Translations under genes and position numbers: made by a program | The notes under the pieces: generated by a model | The model's database searches: none | What the model saw: the letters and a program-made list of their open reading frames with translations, nothing else | Told to the model about the DNA's origin: nothing | Source: an archaeon | GTDB lineage: Archaea > Micrarchaeota > Micrarchaeia > Anstonellales > Bilamarchaeaceae | NCBI GenBank assembly: GCA_020052325.1 | Contig: JAGVPF010000170.1 | Coordinates: forward strand, 1 to 9,302 | Direction of reading: 5' to 3' | DNA length: 9,302 nt | Shown: piece by piece, positions 5,906 through 9,302 of the stretch | Layout of the letters: each line of letters opens with the position of its first letter | How positions within the stretch are numbered: the stretch's first letter is position 1

Positions 5906-6922
5906 TTGGACAAGAAGGATTATCTGAAAACGACGGTAGAGCACATCGACATCAAGAAAATCAACTCGGTAGAGATTGTGGAGGCCATGAAGAAGATGTC
6001 CTTCACCTCGCGCGACCTCGGCCGTGCATCCGAGATATATGACATGATGCTGGGCGAAAAGGAATGCGCCATCATGCTCACATTGGCCGGAAGCACGAGC
6101 GCGGGGGGCTGCATGAACCTCTACACCGACCTCGTGAAAAACAACATGGTCGACGCCATCGTTGCCACCGGTGCCAGCATCGTGGACATGGATTTCTTCG
6201 AAGCGCTTGGCTACAAGCACTACCGCGGCACCCCGTATGTGAACGACCTTGAGCTGCGCGAAAGGTACATCGACAGGATATACGACACGTATATCGACGA
6301 AGAGCAGCTCCAGGAATGCGACAAGACGATTACAAAAATAGCGGATTCGCTCGAGCCCAGGCCGTATTCCTCGCGCGAATTCATCCGCGAGATGGGCCGA
6401 TGGCTGACGAAGAACTCCAAGAAGAAGGATTCGCTCGTGCAGGCTGCCTTCGAGAACAACGTCCCGATTTTCTGCCCGGCATTCTCGGATTCCAGCGCAG
6501 GGTTCGGCCTTGTCCTCCACCAGCACAATCACCCGGAAAGGCATGTTTCCATCGATTCTGTGAAGGACTTCTATGAGCTGACGAAAATCAAGATGGCGGC
6601 CCCGACAAGCGGCCTCCTCATGATTGGCGGCGGCGTCCCGAAGAACTTCGCACAGGACACCGTCGTGTGCGCGGAAGTGCTGGGCAAGGAAGTTCCTGTG
6701 CACAAATATGCCATCCAGATAACCGTGGCGGATGTCCGCGACGGCGCATGCTCAAGCTCCACGCTGAAAGAGGCGAGCTCCTGGGGCAAGGTGGACACGA
6801 CATACGAGCAGATGGTCTACGCGGAGGCGACCTCGGTTCTCCCGTTGCTTGCCAGCTACGCCTACCACAAGGGCAACTGGAAGAAGAGGAAGAAGTGGGA
6901 ATTCGCCAAAATGCTCGGCTAA
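5906..6922 (+). CDS. Deoxyhypusine synthase family protein (DHS-like subgroup)
   Basis: NAD-dependent enzyme family that moves the aminobutyl group of spermidine to a lysine of aIF5A, or in relatives to another amine (homospermidine synthase). Length is 338 residues from the TTG at 5906, chosen for its SD. Family features: AGSTSAGG and NMVDAIVATGAS in the NAD region, SREFIREMG, PIFCPAFSDSSAGFG, IGGGVPKNF and SSWGK, with K295 matching the catalytic lysine (K329 in human DHS). D195, D279, E289 and W293 are also kept. However, human spermidine contacts D243, H288 and D316 correspond to F200, N247 and C282. These features place it in the divergent DHS-like group found in both archaea and bacteria, often annotated dys2 in archaea, rather than with canonical DHS. 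It has its own TATA box. Family secure; hypusine synthesis doubtful; possible alternatives are homospermidine or another aminoalkyl transfer. Confidence 0.92.
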   Translation: MDKKDYLKTTVEHIDIKKINSVEIVEAMKKMSFTSRDLGRASEIYDMMLGEKECAIMLTLAGSTSAGGCMNLYTDLVKNNMVDAIVATGASIVDMDFFEALGYKHYRGTPYVNDLELRERYIDRIYDTYIDEEQLQECDKTITKIADSLEPRPYSSREFIREMGRWLTKNSKKKDSLVQAAFENNVPIFCPAFSDSSAGFGLVLHQHNHPERHVSIDSVKDFYELTKIKMAAPTSGLLMIGGGVPKNFAQDTVVCAEVLGKEVPVHKYAIQITVADVRDGACSSSTLKEASSWGKVDTTYEQMVYAEATSVLPLLASYAYHKGNWKKRKKWEFAKMLG

Positions 6923-6930
6923 TCTTCATC

Positions 6931-6939
6931 CTTATAAAT
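6931..6939 (+). promoter_or_regulatory. TATA box of the aminotransferase gene (leaderless)
   Basis: CTTATAAAT has its centre 25 nt before the ATG at 6960 and sits in the 37-bp gap after the DHS-family stop. The rest of the gap is pyrimidine-rich with no SD, so the transcript is probably leaderless and independent of the DHS-family gene. Confidence 0.65.
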
Positions 6940-6959
6940 TTTCCCGGTTTTCTTTCCCC

Positions 6960-8246
6960 ATGATACGGCTGAAAACCCAGGTACCCGGGCCCAAGTCATT
7001 ACGCATTCTCAAGGGGCTAAAACAGAAGAACGGCGGATGGTCCGTCCCCCACCCGCTCGTCTTGTCCGGGCGCGGAAAGGGACCGTATTGCGAGGACATC
7101 GACGGCAACGTTTTCCTGGATTTCGCCAGCCAGATAGCTTCGAATCCGCTCGGCTACAACCACCCCGGCCTCCTCGAAGTCGTCAAAAGCTACTCCCTCC
7201 GCCACCCGCTCAAATGCGCGGGGCAGGATTTTGCGACTTCCGAGCACCTGGACATGATTGAGAGCCTGCTTTCAATCTCCCCGTTCTCGATGGATGCGGC
7301 GTTCCTCATCAATTCGGGCGCAGAGGCCGTGGAGAACGCAATCAAGATCTGCATGAGGAAAAGGCCCGCGGCGAAAATGGGCATATCGATGGCCGGGAGC
7401 TGGCACGGGAGGACGCTCGGGGCGCTGTCGCTCACCAACTCGAACCGCATCCACAAGATGGGATACATGCGCTTTCCAGCGATGAGGCTTCCGTTCAATG
7501 AAAATGCCGGCGAGGAGCTCGAGCGAATCCTGCGTGCCGAGGCATCGCCGGAAGAAATCGGCTTCGTGATAATCGAGCATGTCCAGGGCGAGGGCGGCTA
7601 CAACATAGCAAGGAAGGGAATGGCCGAGGATATCAGGAGGATAACGAAAAAGAACGGCATCCCGTATATATCGGACGAGGTGCAGACCGGCCTTGGAAGG
7701 ACCGGTAAATGGTGGTCGTTCGAGCACTACGGGATTATACCCGATGTGTTCTGCGCGGCAAAAGCCCTGCAGGTGGGCGCGGTCGTGTCGAGGAAATCGA
7801 TGTTCCCGGGCGAACCGGGCGCTATTTCCAGCACCTGGGGCGGTGGGCATGTGCTTGACATGGCCCTTGGAATCAAGACGGTGGAGATAATCCAGAAGGA
7901 AAAGATGCTCCGGAAAAATCAACTCCTTGGGGAATACATGCTCGGGCGGCTTAACGACATGAAAGGCATATCGGGCCAGCGTGGCCTGGGGCTGATGCTG
8001 GCCTTTGACGTGAAGGACGCGTCGATGCGCGATGACCTGGTCATCGAGTGCGCGAAAAACGGCCTGCTCGTTCTGGGCTGCGGGCAGAGGGGGATCCGGC
8101 TCGTGCCGCCGTATGTGACGGGCGAAGACGATGCTGACAGGGCCTTCGACATCCTCGAGCGGGCAGTAATGAAAACATCAATCGGCGGATTCCGCCATAC
8201 CGGGGCCGTGTGCGAATTCATCCAATGCGGAAGGCATATCGCATGA
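6960..8246 (+). CDS. Class III PLP-dependent aminotransferase (omega-amino acid/lysine type)
   Basis: Fold-type I PLP enzyme of 428 residues that would move an amino group, usually a terminal one, to 2-oxoglutarate or a similar keto acid. Markers in order: YCEDIDGNVFLDF, NSGAEAVENAIK (the phosphate-binding GAE region), SWHGRTLGALSLT, EHVQGEGGYN, SDEVQTGLGRTG with D239 for the pyridine nitrogen, AAKALQVGA with Schiff-base K268, and SSTWGGGH. D239 and K268 are 29 apart, as usual. KALQVGA replaces the common K-x-[ILM]-G-G-G-x-P motif and, together with SSTWGG, resembles lysine 6-aminotransferases (GKKTQVCG, NSTWGG) more than GABA, ornithine or acetylornithine enzymes. ATG 6960 is supported by the TATA box 25 nt upstream. 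Broad-specificity aminotransferases and racemases of this fold exist in archaea, so substrate remains open. The C-terminal 20 residues past the fold (HTGAVCEFIQCGRHIA) are unusual. Confidence 0.93.
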   Translation: MIRLKTQVPGPKSLRILKGLKQKNGGWSVPHPLVLSGRGKGPYCEDIDGNVFLDFASQIASNPLGYNHPGLLEVVKSYSLRHPLKCAGQDFATSEHLDMIESLLSISPFSMDAAFLINSGAEAVENAIKICMRKRPAAKMGISMAGSWHGRTLGALSLTNSNRIHKMGYMRFPAMRLPFNENAGEELERILRAEASPEEIGFVIIEHVQGEGGYNIARKGMAEDIRRITKKNGIPYISDEVQTGLGRTGKWWSFEHYGIIPDVFCAAKALQVGAVVSRKSMFPGEPGAISSTWGGGHVLDMALGIKTVEIIQKEKMLRKNQLLGEYMLGRLNDMKGISGQRGLGLMLAFDVKDASMRDDLVIECAKNGLLVLGCGQRGIRLVPPYVTGEDDADRAFDILERAVMKTSIGGFRHTGAVCEFIQCGRHIA

Positions 8247-8261
8247 ACATACGAGTATCCA

Positions 8262-8429
8262 ATGGGTGACTTTCTGAAGAACACCGTAGAGATTTGCGCA
8301 AACTGCGGCAAGATTTCAAAGGAGCACAGGGAGGATTTTCTCTGTTCGGACTGCCACGCGAACGTATCCGTGGTCGTGCCCATAACAATGTTCCATCAGA
8401 TGGTCAAAAGCGGCCTGGCGAAGGAATAG
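8262..8429 (+). CDS. Small zinc-ribbon protein of 55 residues
   Basis: An ATG-to-TAG frame of 55 codons encodes a protein with two CxxC knuckles: CANC (C12, C15) and CSDC (C28, C31), separated by 12 residues. This is a plausible one-zinc ribbon, followed by a helix-prone tail (TMFHQMVKSGLAKE). I do not recognise a named family; such archaeal proteins often contact nucleic acid or other proteins. It starts 15 nt after the aminotransferase stop without a clear SD or TATA, so it is probably cotranscribed. An out-of-frame ATGA overlap at 8243 opens only an 8-codon frame. The zinc-ligand spacing makes it likely real despite its size. Confidence 0.75.
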   Translation: MGDFLKNTVEICANCGKISKEHREDFLCSDCHANVSVVVPITMFHQMVKSGLAKE

Positions 8430-8470
8430 CCATAGCCCGGTAATCCTCATTTTGCTCTATTAACTGCAAC

Positions 8471-8479
8471 CTTAAATAT
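8471..8479 (+). promoter_or_regulatory. TATA box of the exported-protein gene
   Basis: CTTAAATAT has its centre about 35 nt before the ATG at 8510, predicting a start near 8501-8502 and a leader of only 8-9 nt with no SD. The surrounding 80-bp gap (8430-8509) is strikingly A/T-rich against its neighbours; I see no RNA gene in it. Confidence 0.55.
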
Positions 8480-8509
8480 CCTTCTATTACAATAATTAGC
8501 GGGATTGTT

Positions 8510-9302
8510 ATGAGGTTAAGCCACATCGATGAGAAGAAAGCTGCTCCTGAAAGAAAGCCAGATTCGCTCGTACGAAGAATGTACAAATCACTAACCCTCA
8601 GGTTCATGACTGCCGCCGCCGCAAGCGCAATCGCCGTCGTACCGATGGCCGAAGGCATTGCCCGTGCCCAAAACGTGCCGGAGGCATCCACCCAGGACGG
8701 CGGAACGCAGGAAACAGCAACCATCCAGGCATTCAGCGGCATTATCACCCAGAACTCGGCCGTGATTTCCCTGGTATACAGCGAAGGGGTTCTCGATACC
8801 CAGGTCTATCCATCGACAATAGCAGAGCTCAGAGTCAGCAATATTGACGATGCCGGGGTGGAATTCAGGCTCAATCTCAATGGCGCATCCTCGCGCCCGG
8901 ACCAGAACGCGACATTCAGGGTTAATTTCGACGGGGCAAGAAGCGGGGACGTATCCGTCATGGGCCCCCTCGGAATCGAGGATATGAACATAGAACGCAC
9001 CGACGCCGGGGAGGTCAGGCTGAACCTCACATATTCCGACCGCAGTCCGGCGGCCACGCGCCCGGTCGCAGATACGGGCAGCGCCGACGCTGGTTCTGTG
9101 GATGTCGGGCAGGTCAGCATCACACGGCCGCCCCGGGACCAATACCGCGACCGTTCGCTCTCGTATTTCCGTGACGAGGTGGACATGGCGGGCAATGAGC
9201 GCACATTCACACTGAACAACCGCTGGGATATCGGCGGAAACTTCTATTCGAACGAAGGCGGGCAGGCGGTTTGGGGCTCGATTCGGTACGCACACCGGAC
9301 CC
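8510..9302 (+). CDS. Exported beta-rich protein of unknown function, 3' end outside window
   Basis: The frame is open from the ATG at 8510 to the window end (264 full codons, no stop), so the C-terminus is missing. The N-terminus is a signal peptide: a long charged n-region (1-31, with R22-R23), a hydrophobic core (32-48) and a likely cleavage after ARA (51-53). The RRMYK stretch loosely recalls a Tat motif, but Sec is equally possible. After a Thr/Gln-rich linker (57-75) come alternating beta segments (76-175), an Ala/Asp/Ser linker (about 180-200) and further amphipathic strands rich in Tyr, Trp and Asn (230-262). No catalytic motif or known domain was recognised. ATG 8579 (M24) would give a more standard 30-residue signal peptide, but the TATA position favours 8510. 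Export is well supported; the role, perhaps a cell-envelope component, is unknown. Confidence 0.8.
   Translation, partial: MRLSHIDEKKAAPERKPDSLVRRMYKSLTLRFMTAAAASAIAVVPMAEGIARAQNVPEASTQDGGTQETATIQAFSGIITQNSAVISLVYSEGVLDTQVYPSTIAELRVSNIDDAGVEFRLNLNGASSRPDQNATFRVNFDGARSGDVSVMGPLGIEDMNIERTDAGEVRLNLTYSDRSPAATRPVADTGSADAGSVDVGQVSITRPPRDQYRDRSLSYFRDEVDMAGNERTFTLNNRWDIGGNFYSNEGGQAVWGSIRYAHRT

Noticed and set aside
5882..6703. 273-codon minus-strand frame
   Set aside because: Antisense to the DHS-family gene, whose conserved motifs show the plus strand is coding.
6849..6959. N-terminal extension of the aminotransferase
   Set aside because: It would overlap the DHS-family gene and span the TATA box. 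The added residues are low-complexity and unlike the family.
8243..8269. Tiny frame overlapping the aminotransferase stop (ATGA)
   Set aside because: Only 8 codons and out of frame with the zinc-ribbon gene. It could act as a coupling leader, but nothing supports that.
8430..8509. A/T-rich gap checked for a small RNA or terminator hairpin
   Set aside because: It contains a CTATTA direct repeat and the TATA box but no convincing hairpin or RNA fold by eye.
8591..9295. 234-codon minus-strand frame
   Set aside because: Opposite the exported protein gene, which has a TATA box, a signal peptide and an uninterrupted frame. The minus translation has no recognisable domain.

Overview
The window reads as GC-rich archaeal chromosome, packed with genes and with short A/T-rich islands where promoters are expected. 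The archaeal reading rests on three things. TATA-like boxes lie about 25-29 nt upstream of start codons that have no ribosome binding site, the layout of leaderless transcripts. Internal operon genes carry GGTGA/GAGGTG Shine-Dalgarno (SD) sites, and two of them start with TTG. The gene content also fits: a deoxyhypusine synthase (DHS) family protein, a Dpo4/DinB-type polymerase and a Trm4-like RNA m5C methyltransferase. I cannot place the lineage. Compact genes and several orphan small proteins would fit a DPANN-type archaeon, but that is a guess. I see no tRNA, rRNA, CRISPR, insertion sequence or phage gene, and no gene-free stretch over 300 bases.

Layout. Minus strand, left: a long helical-repeat protein of unknown function starts at 1520 and runs off the left edge (at least 506 codons). 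Upstream on the same strand is a Y-family DNA polymerase (2652 to 1579, GTG start). Its start faces a divergent plus-strand operon across a 52-bp gap that holds one shared A/T box and a 6-bp inverted repeat.

Plus strand, 2705-5856: a tight five-gene cluster of a class I SAM methyltransferase, a PsbP/Mog1-like small protein, a NOL1/NOP2/Sun (NSUN) RNA m5C methyltransferase, a stand-alone PUA-like RNA-binding protein and a HIT hydrolase. Three junctions overlap, two of them by the 4-bp ATGA type, so translational coupling is likely. The methyltransferase and PUA proteins look like the two halves of a bacterial RsmF-type enzyme encoded separately.

Plus strand, 5906-8429: a DHS-family enzyme with its own promoter that keeps the catalytic lysine but has lost several spermidine-contacting residues, then a class III PLP aminotransferase with its own leaderless promoter, then a 55-residue zinc-ribbon protein. 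Enzymes of the first two families handle amines, so a shared amine or polyamine-like substrate is possible but unproven.

Plus strand, 8510 to the right edge: the start of an exported, beta-rich protein of unknown function, cut by the window end.
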